Source of the DNA: Nocardioides sp. URHA0020
GTDB taxonomy: Bacteria > Actinomycetota > Actinomycetes > Propionibacteriales > Nocardioidaceae
Direction: 5' to 3'
Assembly (NCBI RefSeq): GCF_000620705.1
Contig: NZ_KK211169.1
Span: 186,001-250,000 of the forward strand
Length of the DNA: 64,000 nt
In this document: positions 25,185 through 34,359 of the stretch, piece after piece
Layout of the letters: every line of letters starts with the position of its first letter
How positions within the stretch are numbered: position 1 is the stretch's first letter
Notes under the pieces: model-generated
Told to the model about the DNA's origin: nothing
What the model saw: the letters and a program-made list of their open reading frames with translations, nothing else
Databases searched by the model: none
Position numbers and translations under genes: made by a program

Positions 25185-27455
25185 TTACGGAGCGTCGGGT
25201 AGCGGCCGGACCGTGGTGATCCGGTGCACCGCGAAGGTGCGTACGTCGTCGCTGCGGTGGTCGTGGGCCGTCAGGCTGCCGCCGTCGAGCGACACCGGGT
25301 CGACCACCCGGTCCGAGCTGACGCCCTGGTTGTCGACGTACCCGATCACCACGGTCTCCTCGGCCTCGATCGCCTCGCGCAGCGCCGCCATCGACCCGGT
25401 CGGGCTGAGCCGGCCGGTCGGGGTGGCCGGCCGCGTGGACTCGACCCGGTCGCCGGCCCGGATCGCGCTGACGACCTGGCTCGTGTGCGCGGACTCGCGC
25501 ACGGAGCGCTGCGCGCGCCCGCGGTGCTCCTTGGGCGTGCGTGCCCGGAGCACGTCGGGCCGGGCGACGTGCACGGTGCCGTCCGGGGACTCGACGACGG
25601 GGGAGACCCCGAGCTCGCGCAGGCGGGGGAGCAGCACGTCGATCGGGGTCGTGCTGATCACGATCGTGGGCGCGAGGCGGCGCAGGCCCAGCGTGGCCGC
25701 CTTCGGGTGGTGGAGCAGCTCCGCGAGGGCCGCCTCGTCGTCGGCGCGCAGGAACGCCTCCGCGTGCCCGACCCGCACCGAGCCGAAGGTGCGCGCGGTG
25801 TCGTCCACCAGGTAGGTCAGCGGCTGCGGGACCGGCGTCCGCGAGACCGACGCCACGAACTCGTGCACCTCGCCCGCGGACCAGCCCATGTCGAGGGCCC
25901 GGCGCACCGACGCCGGCGTGAAGCGGTAGACGGTCGCGCCTCCGCGCGACTCCACGTCGGCCACCAGCTGCAGCCGGCGGGCCAGCTGCGACTCCAGCGG
26001 TCCGGGCGCGACGGCGGTGAGGTCGGCCTGGAGCAGCACGTGGTCGACCGGCTCGGGGAGCAGCTCGGTGACCCCACCGACCGCCGACCGGTGGTCACCG
26101 GCCAGCAGCAGCCGGGCGTACGACGCCAGACCGCCGAGGGCCGCGAGGCCCAGCGCCGTGGCCTCGTCGACCGCCCACACCACCTGGTCGGCCCGGGTGC
26201 GCGGCCGCCGCGGGCGCAGCCACTCGACCCGCTGCCGCAGCGACGGGACGCCGGTGCCGGTGGCGAGCACGGTCCCCGGGGCGAGCTCGTCCATCACGCC
26301 CAGGGTCAGCATCCGGGTCTCGACCTGGTGGAGACCGGAGAGCTCCGGCGCGAGGGCGTTCCACGTCTTGCCGGCCGGGTCCCGGGAGCCGACGAGCCCC
26401 GGCAGGCGCGGGCTCTCGAGCCACGCGCCCACCAGCGTCAGCCAGCGCTCGGCGGTCGGGCGGGCGGTCCAGGCGTCGAAGGCGTCGGTGGGGATCCAGC
26501 GCGGGCTGCCGTCGGGAGCGGCGGCGGTCGACAGGAGCCCGGCGGCCGAGGCCACCTCGACCAGCAGCGCCGCGGTCGCCTCGTCGACGTGCAGCTCCGC
26601 CGTGAGGGCGCGGAGGTCGCGGACCCCGAGCCCGCCGCTGCGCAGGGCCGACGGCGGGTGCAGGCTCCACCCGTCGAGCATCAGCTCGACCCGCCGTACG
26701 GCCTCGAAGGCGGCGCCCGCAGCAGCCCGGTCGACGATCGCCTGGGCCCGCTCGGAGGTCACCAGCTCGGGCGGCACGTCCACGGCGTACGTCGTGGTGT
26801 GGCCGCCGCGCAGGGCTATGCCGACCTCGCCCGGGAGCATCACGGCGCCGCCGGTCCGGGGCACCAGCAGCCGGCGGGCCAGCAGCTCCTCGGCGGGGGT
26901 TCTCGCCTCCTCGGGCAGCACCGTCTGCCGCGCCGCGCCCGGCGTGGCCGCGCCGCCGGAGTCGAGGACGTGCTCGAGCAGGGCCCGGGCCGCCGGGGAG
27001 AGAGCCGCCAGCCGCGTCTCGATCTCGGCGCGCGACAGCGGCTCGGGCGAGATCGGTCGCAGGCCGCTCACGCCGGGGGTGCCGGGAGTGAGCGCCTCGG
27101 CGACGGGGCTCAGCGCGCGCAGTCCGAGAGGGCTCTCCCACACGAGAGCCAGGTCCAGCAGCCGCTCCAACGCCGCACGCACCGCCGCCGCCTCACCGTG
27201 CACCACGTCCACCAGGTCGTCGGGGCTGGTTTGGCCCACGACGACCAGGGCATCAAGGACACAGAGCTCGCACCGGTTCAGCCGGTCGAGCGCGCGCAGC
27301 ACAGAAGAGCGGGTGGCCGCCCGCGATGCGAGCTGGCCGGAGTCGTGAGGGGCAGGAGTGGCGAGATCGGGGCGTTCGTGGAGGAGACGGGTCAGCCGTT
27401 CGACCGGCCAGGCACGGAGCTGGTCGGCGAGCGTGCGGTACGCCGTCGTGGACAT
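25185..27455 (-). CDS. Helicase-associated protein with carboxy-terminal WYL-like domain
   Basis: A 756-residue actinobacterial protein of the type found next to XPB. It has a helical amino-terminal region, several winged-helix-like segments, and a central region related to the helicase conserved C-terminal family seen in XPB/Ssl2 partners (about 480-640). The carboxy-terminal 65 residues resemble a WYL domain ([10 protein letters not shown], then [11 protein letters not shown] and F-A-V-H-R-I), which in other proteins senses nucleic acid or small ligands. The ATG at 27455 follows TAGCGT and a GGGAGGG. Partnership with XPB is inferred from gene order. Confidence 0.85.
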   Translation of the reverse strand: MSTTAYRTLADQLRAWPVERLTRLLHERPDLATPAPHDSGQLASRAATRSSVLRALDRLNRCELCVLDALVVVGQTSPDDLVDVVHGEAAAVRAALERLLDLALVWESPLGLRALSPVAEALTPGTPGVSGLRPISPEPLSRAEIETRLAALSPAARALLEHVLDSGGAATPGAARQTVLPEEARTPAEELLARRLLVPRTGGAVMLPGEVGIALRGGHTTTYAVDVPPELVTSERAQAIVDRAAAGAAFEAVRRVELMLDGWSLHPPSALRSGGLGVRDLRALTAELHVDEATAALLVEVASAAGLLSTAAAPDGSPRWIPTDAFDAWTARPTAERWLTLVGAWLESPRLPGLVGSRDPAGKTWNALAPELSGLHQVETRMLTLGVMDELAPGTVLATGTGVPSLRQRVEWLRPRRPRTRADQVVWAVDEATALGLAALGGLASYARLLLAGDHRSAVGGVTELLPEPVDHVLLQADLTAVAPGPLESQLARRLQLVADVESRGGATVYRFTPASVRRALDMGWSAGEVHEFVASVSRTPVPQPLTYLVDDTARTFGSVRVGHAEAFLRADDEAALAELLHHPKAATLGLRRLAPTIVISTTPIDVLLPRLRELGVSPVVESPDGTVHVARPDVLRARTPKEHRGRAQRSVRESAHTSQVVSAIRAGDRVESTRPATPTGRLSPTGSMAALREAIEAEETVVIGYVDNQGVSSDRVVDPVSLDGGSLTAHDHRSDDVRTFAVHRITTVRPLPDAP

Positions 27456-27494
27456 CCCTCCCACGCTACCCGGCCGGGCACAGGAGGCACGGCG

Positions 27495-28481
27495 ATGACG
27501 CCCGACCCCGGACTCGCCTGGTCCTTCCGCAGCGGCGGCTGGTTCGGCATCTTCGGCCCGCGCGCGACCGTCGTGTTGCCGCCGTCGGAGAAGGCGAGGG
27601 TCGCTGCGCTGTGGGAGCTGGTCGATGACGGCGCCGGCTTCGACGAGACGCTCGACGCGCTGATCTCGGCGGGCCTGCGCGAGCTGCCGGGCTTCGTGCT
27701 GGTCAGCGAGGAGGGTGACGAGACGAAGGTCGTGATCCGCGGGGCCGCCCGGGTGCACCTGGCCGCCGGCGACGAGGTCGTCCACGTCGAGGGCGACGAC
27801 GCGACCACCTGGGTCGAGCGCAGCGTGGCAGGGGTGACCCGGGTGCGGATCGAGGTGGACGACGACACGGCCGAGGACTCCGTCGACGGCGTCCTCGACG
27901 GAGGCCTCGTGCGGCTCGCCTGCGCCGAGCACCCGCCTGCGGTCGACGAGCACGCACGCCCGGCCGAGCAGGACCCACGCGCGGTCGGCGACGTGCCCGA
28001 CCATGCGCCCGACGACGTGCCCGACCACGACGGACTCACCCGCGGACCCCAGACCGAGCCGGTGCCGCTCCTGGGACCACCGCCGCCCGGCATCCCCGGG
28101 CAGCCGCCCGCCCCGCCCGTGACCGTGCGGCCGGTGGCACGCCTGCTGCTGCCCGGCGGCGAGACCGTCGCCGTCGACCGCTCCGTCCTTCTGGGCCGCG
28201 CGCCCGAGGCGAGCCGGATCGTCACCGACGGCGAGCCACGGCTCGTCACCGTCCCGAGCCCGCACCAGGAGGTGTCCTCGACCCACCTCGAGGTGCGCCC
28301 GGGGTCCGGGGCCGACCACGGCAGCGCGGTCGTCACCGACCTCGGCTCGACCAACGGCTCGGTGATCGTGCAGCCCGGACTGCCCCCGGAGGACCTGCGC
28401 CCCGGAGTCACCGTCCAACTCGTCCCCGGAGCGGTGGTCGACCTCGGTGACGGCGTGACGATCGAGGTCGTCGACGCGTGA
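27495..28481 (+). CDS. FHA domain protein
   Basis: A 328-residue protein. An unrecognised amino-terminal domain (about 1-135) is followed by an acidic, His- and Pro-rich linker with a repeated D-V-P-D-H element (about 150-205). A carboxy-terminal FHA domain (about 220-325) is recognisable by L-L-G-R, S-S-T-H-L-E and the G-S-T-N-G-S phosphothreonine-binding loop. FHA domains dock onto Ser/Thr-kinase substrates. AGGAGG stands 7 bases before the ATG. The stop overlaps the start of the next FHA gene (GTGA), so both are co-translated; no kinase or phosphatase gene is in the window. Confidence 0.88.
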   Translation: MTPDPGLAWSFRSGGWFGIFGPRATVVLPPSEKARVAALWELVDDGAGFDETLDALISAGLRELPGFVLVSEEGDETKVVIRGAARVHLAAGDEVVHVEGDDATTWVERSVAGVTRVRIEVDDDTAEDSVDGVLDGGLVRLACAEHPPAVDEHARPAEQDPRAVGDVPDHAPDDVPDHDGLTRGPQTEPVPLLGPPPPGIPGQPPAPPVTVRPVARLLLPGGETVAVDRSVLLGRAPEASRIVTDGEPRLVTVPSPHQEVSSTHLEVRPGSGADHGSAVVTDLGSTNGSVIVQPGLPPEDLRPGVTVQLVPGAVVDLGDGVTIEVVDA

Positions 28482-29689
28482 GCCGCCCGATCGCCCCGCT
28501 CACGCCGGTCGCCGACCTCGACCGACGCTTCTACGCCTTCGCCATCGACCGCGCGATCGCGTGGAGCATCGACGCCGCCGCGGCCGTCGTGCTCGTGCAG
28601 GTCCTGATCGAGCCCGGTCACCTGGCAGCCGGGCTCGCCGCGATCGCCGGCGTCGTGGTGGTGGTCGCTGCCGTGTTCGCCGTCGTGCTGGGACTGACCG
28701 GCTCGTCACCGGGCATGGCGGTCGGCACGATCCGCGTCGTGCGCGAGGGCAGCGGTACGCCGATCGGGGTCGGCCTGGCGCTGCGGCGCCAGCTCATCCT
28801 CGGGATCGCCGCGCTGCCGACGCTCGGGCTCGGCGTGGCCACCCTGGCCTGGACCGCGGTGATGGATCCGGGTGCGCGCCGCCGTGGCTGGCACGACCAC
28901 GTCGCGCACTCGGTCGTGGTCGACGTGCGCCCGGTGCCGGAGGAGCTGCCCGAGCCCGACGAGGGCCCCCGCCACGTGGTCAACCTGACCGCGCTCCGGC
29001 TGATCCCGGCGCCGGCGCCCGCGAAGGCCCCGGCCCGAGCCCGCCGCCCCTCCTCACCCCCGCCGGTGGGACCGCCCGCGATCGCGACGGCGACCGCCGC
29101 CGCACCGGCGACGGTCGCCGTACCTGCGGCCGCCTCCGCGACCGCCGCCGCATCCGCACCTGCGACCGCTCCACCCGAGCGGACGCCCGCGCCGGTGTCG
29201 GCCGCAGCGCCGGCGCCGGTCCCGGTGCCTGCCGCGGACGCGCCACCGGCGACGCCCCGCAAGCAGCTGGGCTACCCGTTGGTGCCCGAGCCGCGGCCCG
29301 ACGAGGCTCCGCCCGCACGTCGGGCCGGCGGAGCGCACGCGGCTCGCGTCACGCCGTCCCAGTGGCGCGTCAGCTTCGACACCGGGGAGTCGTTCCTCGT
29401 CGAGGGCCTCGCCCTGGTCGGTCGTCGGCCCGAGGCCCGCAACGGAGAGCCGGTCCGCCACCTGGTGGAGCTGACCTCGAGCGACATGTCGCTGTCCAAG
29501 ACGCACGCCCAGTTCCAGATCGCCACCGACGGCGCCCTCGTGGTGATGGACCGCGGGTCGACCAACGGATCCTTCCTGGTCCGCCAGGGCGTCCCGCGCG
29601 GGCTGCCCGCAGGCAAGGCGGCGACGTTGGTCCACGGCGACCACGTCCGCTTCGGCGATCGGGAGATGACCGTCGTACGCGAGGGCTAG
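28478..29689 (+). CDS. RDD family membrane protein with carboxy-terminal FHA domain
   Basis: A 403-residue fusion. An RDD membrane domain (about 14-150) has R-x-x-D-R near the first helix and G-M-A-V-G-T-I-R after the second. A long Ala/Pro-rich linker (about 165-270) follows, then a cytosolic FHA domain (about 300-400) with L-V-G-R-R, S-K-T-H-A-Q and R-G-S-T-N-G-S. This would tether a phosphothreonine-binding module to the membrane. It is translationally coupled to the preceding FHA protein. A transport or signalling role is possible but not shown. Confidence 0.88.
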   Translation: MSRPIAPLTPVADLDRRFYAFAIDRAIAWSIDAAAAVVLVQVLIEPGHLAAGLAAIAGVVVVVAAVFAVVLGLTGSSPGMAVGTIRVVREGSGTPIGVGLALRRQLILGIAALPTLGLGVATLAWTAVMDPGARRRGWHDHVAHSVVVDVRPVPEELPEPDEGPRHVVNLTALRLIPAPAPAKAPARARRPSSPPPVGPPAIATATAAAPATVAVPAAASATAAASAPATAPPERTPAPVSAAAPAPVPVPAADAPPATPRKQLGYPLVPEPRPDEAPPARRAGGAHAARVTPSQWRVSFDTGESFLVEGLALVGRRPEARNGEPVRHLVELTSSDMSLSKTHAQFQIATDGALVVMDRGSTNGSFLVRQGVPRGLPAGKAATLVHGDHVRFGDREMTVVREG

Positions 29690-29699
29690 AGGTAGTTAG

Positions 29700-30119
29700 A
29701 TGGCGCGCATGACCTTCGAGTACGAGCGGACCGTGTCCACCACCGCCAGCCCTGCCGAGGTGTGGGCCCTCTGGAGCGACGTCGGCAGCTGGCACGCCTG
29801 GGACCCGGCCGTCGAGCGGGTTGCTCTCGAGGGCCACTTCGCCGAGGGTGCCGCGGGCGTGATGTCCCTCGCCGGCGGCGTCGAGGCGCCGTTCGTCCTC
29901 GAGATCGTCGAGCCCGGCGCGCGCTTCCTGGACCGTCTCGCCATCGGCGAGCTGGTGATCCGCATCGACCACCAGGTGAGCCCGACCGCTGGGGGCGCCG
30001 AGGTGCTCGTGCGCACGACCGTCGAGGGGCCGGGCGCCGACGACGTCGGGCCGATGGTCACCGGCGACACTCCCAAGGCGCTCGAGGCGCTCACCGGCCT
30101 GGCCGAGGGGCGCAGCTGA
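29700..30119 (+). CDS. SRPBCC family protein
   Basis: A 139-residue polyketide-cyclase/START-like protein with the opening Y-E-R-T-V-S-T-T-A-S-P-A-E-V-W and a W-H-A-W-D-P segment that lines the hydrophobic cavity in related proteins. No ligand can be assigned. Its stop and the start of the next gene overlap in TGATG, suggesting coupled translation with the reductase-like protein. Confidence 0.85.
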   Translation: MARMTFEYERTVSTTASPAEVWALWSDVGSWHAWDPAVERVALEGHFAEGAAGVMSLAGGVEAPFVLEIVEPGARFLDRLAIGELVIRIDHQVSPTAGGAEVLVRTTVEGPGADDVGPMVTGDTPKALEALTGLAEGRS

Positions 30120-30676
30120 TGCGGTCGCTGATCACCACCCACTTCGTCTCGCTCGACGGCGTCGCCGAGGCCCCCGGTGGTGAGGAGGGCTACCGCCACA
30201 CCGGCTGGACGATGGACGTGGAGCCCGACCCGGCGCAGTACGAGCGCAAGGGCGGCGAGCAGGAGGAGGCCGGGGCCTTCCTCATGGGCGGTCGCTCCTA
30301 CGAGGCCTTCTCCCAGGTCTGGCCGACGATGGACTACTTCGCGAAGTGGAACGCGATGCCCAAGTACGTCGTCTCCAGCACCGTCACCGACCCGCAGTGG
30401 GAGAACACGACCGTCATCTCCTTCGACGACGTCGCCGGGCTGAAGCAGGGCGACGGCGGCCCCATCTACGTGCAGGGCAGCATGCTGCTCACCCAGGGTC
30501 TGCTCAAGGCCGGGCTGGTCGACGAGATGCGGCTGATGGTCTTCCCGGTCATCCTCGGCAGCGGTCGCGGCCCTTTCCCCGACGACGCCGTGGACAAGGT
30601 GCGGCTCGAGCTCGTCGAGTCGACGACGTACGCGAACGGCGTCCAGTACCAGGTGCTCCGCACCGTCGGTGGCTGA
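30119..30676 (+). CDS. Dihydrofolate reductase-like (RibD C-terminal domain) protein
   Basis: A 185-residue protein of the RibD-C/dihydrofolate reductase fold. It has the amino-terminal strand F-V-S-L-D-G-V-A, the G-G-R-S-Y-E motif that binds the cofactor diphosphate, the G-S-M-L-L-T-Q helix and the late P-V-I-L-G-S-G strand. Stand-alone members are common in actinobacteria and presumably reduce a pterin- or flavin-related or other small substrate with NADPH. It is translationally coupled to the SRPBCC gene. Confidence 0.87.
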   Translation: MRSLITTHFVSLDGVAEAPGGEEGYRHTGWTMDVEPDPAQYERKGGEQEEAGAFLMGGRSYEAFSQVWPTMDYFAKWNAMPKYVVSSTVTDPQWENTTVISFDDVAGLKQGDGGPIYVQGSMLLTQGLLKAGLVDEMRLMVFPVILGSGRGPFPDDAVDKVRLELVESTTYANGVQYQVLRTVGG

Positions 30677-30750
30677 CGAGCGGGTCGAGATCCTCGCCGG
30701 GTTCCCGCGCGCAACGTGGAGCCAACGTCGACGGGCGTAGGTTCGCGGGC

Positions 30751-32367
30751 ATGGAGTCCTACGCGAAGGGCGTGACCGAGCCGAGCCTGCTCGAGGAGAC
30801 CATCGGCGCCAACCTCGAGCGCACGGTCGCCGCGCACCGCGACCGGGAGGCGCTCGTCGAGTTCGCCACCGGCCGACGCTGGACCTGGGGCGAGCTCGAC
30901 CGCGACGTCGACGCCGTCGCGCGCGGCCTCCTCGCCGCGGGTCTCGTCAAGGGCGACCGCGTGGGCATCTGGGCGCCCAACTGCGCCGAGTGGACGCTCA
31001 CCCAGTACGCCGCCGCCAAGGCCGGCCTGGTGCTGGTCAACGTCAACCCGGCGTACCGCACCCACGAGCTGGCCTACGCGGTCAACCAGTCGGGGATGCG
31101 GCTGATCGTGGCGGCGACCCGGTTCAAGACCAGTGAGTACCGGCAGATGATCGAGGCCACCGCCGCGGAGTGCCCCCTGCTCGAGCGTGCGGTCTACCTC
31201 GACACCGACGACTGGGCCGACCTGGTCGCGAGCGGCGAGCAGCTGCCCGACGGCGCGCTCGCCGAGCGGATGGCGACGCTGGCGCCGGAGGACCCGATCA
31301 ACATCCAGTACACGTCGGGCACGACCGGTCGGCCCAAGGGCGCGACGCTGAGCCACCGCAACATCCTCAACAACGGCTACCTCGTCACCGAGCTGATCAC
31401 CCTCACCGAGGAGGACCGGCTGTGCATCCCGGTGCCCTTCTACCACTGCTTCGGGATGGTGATGGCCAACCTCGGCTGCACCGCCCACGGCACCACGATG
31501 GTCATCCCGGCGCCCGGCTTCGACCCCGAGATCACGCTGCGCGCCGTCGCCGAGGAGCGCTGCACGGCCGTGTACGGCGTGCCGACGATGTTCATCGCGA
31601 TGCAGCACCACCCCACCTTCGCCGAGCACGACCTGTCCAGCCTGCGCACCGGGATCATGGCCGGCTCGATCTGCCCGGTCGAGGTGATGAGGCGCTGCAT
31701 CAACGACATGCACATGGCCGAGGTGTCGATCGCGTACGGCATGACCGAGACCAGCCCGGTGTCCTGCCAGACCCGCGTCGACGACGACCTCGAGCGTCGT
31801 ACGTCCACCATCGGCCAGGTCCACCCGCACGTCGAGGTCAAGGTCGTCGACCCGGTGAGCGGGCGCAGCGTCGAGCGCGGCGAGCCGGGCGAGCTGTGCA
31901 CCCGGGGCTACTCGGTGATGCTCGGCTACTGGGAGGACCCCGACAAGACCGCCGAGGCGATCGACGCGGACGGCTGGATGCACACCGGCGACCTCGCCGT
32001 GATGCGCGAGGACGGCTACTGCAACATCGTCGGGCGGATCAAGGACATGGTCATCCGCGGCGGCGAGAACATCTACCCCCGCGAGATCGAGGAGTTCCTC
32101 TACGAGCACCCCGACATCGAGGACGTCCAGGTGATCGGGGTCCCCGACGAGAAGTACGGCGAGGAGCTCTGCGCCTGGATCAAGATGCGCTCCGGTGCTC
32201 TGCCTCTCGATGCCGCCGCCGTTCGCGCGTACGCCGACGGCCGGCTCTCGCACTACAAGATCCCGCGCTACGTCCTGGTCGTCGAGGAGTTCCCGATGAC
32301 CGTCACCGGCAAGATCCGCAAGGTGCAGATGCGCGAGGAGACGGCGAAGACGCTCGGGCTCGGCTGA
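30751..32367 (+). CDS. Fatty-acyl-CoA synthetase / AMP-binding ligase
   Basis: A 538-residue adenylate-forming enzyme, probably activating a fatty or other carboxylic acid to its CoA ester. The P-loop Y-T-S-G-T-T-G-R-P-K-G is at about 188-198, A5 Y-G-M-T-E-T near 331, the A7 Asp in H-T-G-D-L, A8 G-R-I-K-D-M-V near 428, and the catalytic Lys of T-G-K-I-R-K near 521. The ATG at 30751 is chosen because TAGGTT lies seven bases upstream and the protein then has normal length. The acyl substrate is not evident. A long inverted repeat follows the stop. Confidence 0.92.
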   Translation: MESYAKGVTEPSLLEETIGANLERTVAAHRDREALVEFATGRRWTWGELDRDVDAVARGLLAAGLVKGDRVGIWAPNCAEWTLTQYAAAKAGLVLVNVNPAYRTHELAYAVNQSGMRLIVAATRFKTSEYRQMIEATAAECPLLERAVYLDTDDWADLVASGEQLPDGALAERMATLAPEDPINIQYTSGTTGRPKGATLSHRNILNNGYLVTELITLTEEDRLCIPVPFYHCFGMVMANLGCTAHGTTMVIPAPGFDPEITLRAVAEERCTAVYGVPTMFIAMQHHPTFAEHDLSSLRTGIMAGSICPVEVMRRCINDMHMAEVSIAYGMTETSPVSCQTRVDDDLERRTSTIGQVHPHVEVKVVDPVSGRSVERGEPGELCTRGYSVMLGYWEDPDKTAEAIDADGWMHTGDLAVMREDGYCNIVGRIKDMVIRGGENIYPREIEEFLYEHPDIEDVQVIGVPDEKYGEELCAWIKMRSGALPLDAAAVRAYADGRLSHYKIPRYVLVVEEFPMTVTGKIRKVQMREETAKTLGLG

Positions 32368-32376
32368 CGTCGGCAC

Positions 32377-32439
32377 CGTCGAGACACCCGGAACGGCTGC
32401 GACCTCGACCCGGACGCAGCCACCTGGGGTGTCTCGACG
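32377..32439. terminator. Long imperfect hairpin after the acyl-CoA ligase gene
   Basis: CGTCGAGACACCC at the left pairs with GGGTGTCTCGACG at the right, and inside them GGCTGCG pairs with CGCAGCC. It begins 9 bases after the ligase stop and could end its transcript before the HAD-LarE gene. Confidence 0.7.
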
Positions 32440-32488
32440 CGATCAGCCCCACCACCCCCCGCTCGCGCCGACCTCCTAGGCTGGGCAC

Positions 32489-33904
32489 ATGGTGGATCAG
32501 CTGGTCGTCGGGTTCGACCTCGACATGACCCTGATCGACACCGCGCCCGGCTTCCGCGACGTGCTGGGGGCGCTCGGCGCCGAGCTCGGTGTCGAGTTCC
32601 CCGTCGAGGAGATGACGGCCAAGCTCGGCCCGCCCCTCGACCTGCTGCTCGAGCCCTACCTCGCGGCGGACGCGATCCCGCACGCCGGTGACCTCTTCCG
32701 GGCGCTCTACCCCGACCACGCGATCGTGGGCACGCCGGCCTTCGCCGGTGCGCACGACGCCATCGCCGCCGTACGCCGGCACGCCGGCCGGGTCGTGGTC
32801 GTCACCGGCAAGTTCCCCGCCAACGCGCAGCTCCACCTCGACCACCTGGCCTTCGACGTCGACCACCTCGAGGGCTGGGTGTGGGGCGTCGGCAAGGCTG
32901 ACGCGCTGCGGCGCGAGGGTGCCTCGATCTACGTCGGCGACCACGTGCACGACGTCGAGGGAGCGCTCGCCGCCGGTGCCGTCAGCGTCTCGGTGCTCAC
33001 CGGCGGCTGCAGCCGCGAGGAGCTGGAGGCCGCCGGCACCCACGTCATCCTCGACAGCCTGAGCGACTTCCCGGCGTGGCTCGACGACCACCTGCTCGAC
33101 GTACGTCTCGCCGCCCTCGAGGCCGACCTGCGGGCGCGCGGCTCGGTGCTCGTCGCCTACAGCGGGGGCGCCGACAGCGCCTTCCTGCTCGCGGCCGCGG
33201 TCCGGGCGCTCGGACCCGACAAGGTCGCCGCTGCCACCGGCTACTCCGACTCGCTGCCGATGGCCGAGCGCGACCCCGCGCGCGAGTTCGCGCAGGGCCT
33301 CGGGGTCGCCGTGCTCACCCCCGAGACCCACGAGATGGAGCGCGAGGGCTATCGCGCCAACGGCGCCGACCGGTGCTACTTCTGCAAGGCCGAGCTGCTC
33401 GACGTCCTCGTCCCGATCGCGACCGACGGCGGGTTCGCCCACGTCGCGACCGGCACCAACGCCGACGACGCCGTGGCCGGCTTCCGCCCCGGCATCCGCG
33501 CGGCCAGCGAGCGCGGCGCGATCGCCCCGCTGCGCGACGCCGGCCTCACCAAGGACCAGATCCGGGCCGCCTCGCACCGCTGGGGGCTCCCGACCTGGGA
33601 CAAGCCCGCGGCCGCCTGCCTCTCCTCGCGCATCGCGTACGGCGTCGAGGTCACCCCCACCCGGCTCGGCCGGGTCGAGCGGGCAGAGGTCGCCGCCCGG
33701 TCGGTCCTCGCCGATGCCGGCCTGGTCCATCTCCGGGTCCGCGACCTGGGCCAGGGGGCCTCGGTCGAGATCGACGCGGCCCTGCTCCCGCTCGACCGGG
33801 CGCTCGAGGCCGACCTGCTCGACGCCGTACGCGCGTCCGGCTTCGACGCGGCCGTCGTCGATGCCCGCGGATTCCGTTCGGGATCGATGAACGAGTCGCT
33901 ATAG
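32489..33904 (+). CDS. larE: HAD phosphatase - LarE sulfur transferase fusion
   Basis: A 471-residue two-domain protein. Residues 1-205 form a HAD-type phosphatase (phosphoglycolate-phosphatase-like) with D10-L-D12-M-T, a V-V-T-G-K motif and G-D-H-V-H-D. Residues about 208-471 are a complete LarE: PP-loop Y224-S-G-G-A-D-S230, C296-Y-F-C299 and C377 in P-A-A-A-C-L-S-S-R. LarE inserts sulfur into the nickel-pincer nucleotide of lactate racemase-type enzymes. Three cysteines in this arrangement are known from Fe-S cluster-containing LarE homologues. TAGGCT six bases before the ATG supports the start. No larB or larC lies nearby. Why the phosphatase is fused is unknown. Confidence 0.88.
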   Translation: MVDQLVVGFDLDMTLIDTAPGFRDVLGALGAELGVEFPVEEMTAKLGPPLDLLLEPYLAADAIPHAGDLFRALYPDHAIVGTPAFAGAHDAIAAVRRHAGRVVVVTGKFPANAQLHLDHLAFDVDHLEGWVWGVGKADALRREGASIYVGDHVHDVEGALAAGAVSVSVLTGGCSREELEAAGTHVILDSLSDFPAWLDDHLLDVRLAALEADLRARGSVLVAYSGGADSAFLLAAAVRALGPDKVAAATGYSDSLPMAERDPAREFAQGLGVAVLTPETHEMEREGYRANGADRCYFCKAELLDVLVPIATDGGFAHVATGTNADDAVAGFRPGIRAASERGAIAPLRDAGLTKDQIRAASHRWGLPTWDKPAAACLSSRIAYGVEVTPTRLGRVERAEVAARSVLADAGLVHLRVRDLGQGASVEIDAALLPLDRALEADLLDAVRASGFDAAVVDARGFRSGSMNESL

Positions 33905-33963
33905 GCTGTGCCGTCCGGCACAGCCGGACCGAGCAGCCCCGCAAGCAAGAAGAGGTCAGACCC

Positions 33964-34359
33964 GTGCCCACTGGCAAGGTGAAGTGGTTCGACAGCGACA
34001 AGGGATTCGGCTTCCTGTCCCAGGAGGACGGTCCCGACGTCCACGTGCGCGCCGAGGCGCTGCCCGAGGGCACCGAGTCGCTCAAGGCCGGCACCCGCGT
34101 CGAGTTCGGGATCGCCCAGGGCCGCAAGGGCGACCAGGCGCTCCAGGTCAAGATCCTCGACCGCCCGGCATCGGTCTCGCGCAACCAGCGCGACGCCAAG
34201 CGCAAGAAGCCCGACGAGATGGCCACCATCGTCGAGGACCTGATCCGGCTGCTCGACGGCGTCGGCGAGGCCTACCGTCACGGTCGTCGTCCCGACGGCA
34301 AGGCCGCCAAGCCGGTCGCCAGCCTGCTGCGCGCCGTCGCCGACGAGCTCGAGGCCTAG
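33964..34359 (+). CDS. Cold shock domain protein with carboxy-terminal extension
   Basis: A 131-residue protein. Residues 1-66 form a cold shock domain with G-K-V-K-W-F and RNP1 K-G-F-G-F-L at 13-18; the RNP2 position reads D-V-H-V-R instead of the usual V-F-V-H. A basic linker and a helical extension (about 85-131) follow, as in mycobacterial CspB. Such proteins bind single-stranded RNA or DNA. It starts with GTG after an AGAGG ribosome site. Its stop shares CTAG (34356-34359) with the convergent transporter gene. Confidence 0.92.
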   Translation: MPTGKVKWFDSDKGFGFLSQEDGPDVHVRAEALPEGTESLKAGTRVEFGIAQGRKGDQALQVKILDRPASVSRNQRDAKRKKPDEMATIVEDLIRLLDGVGEAYRHGRRPDGKAAKPVASLLRAVADELEA

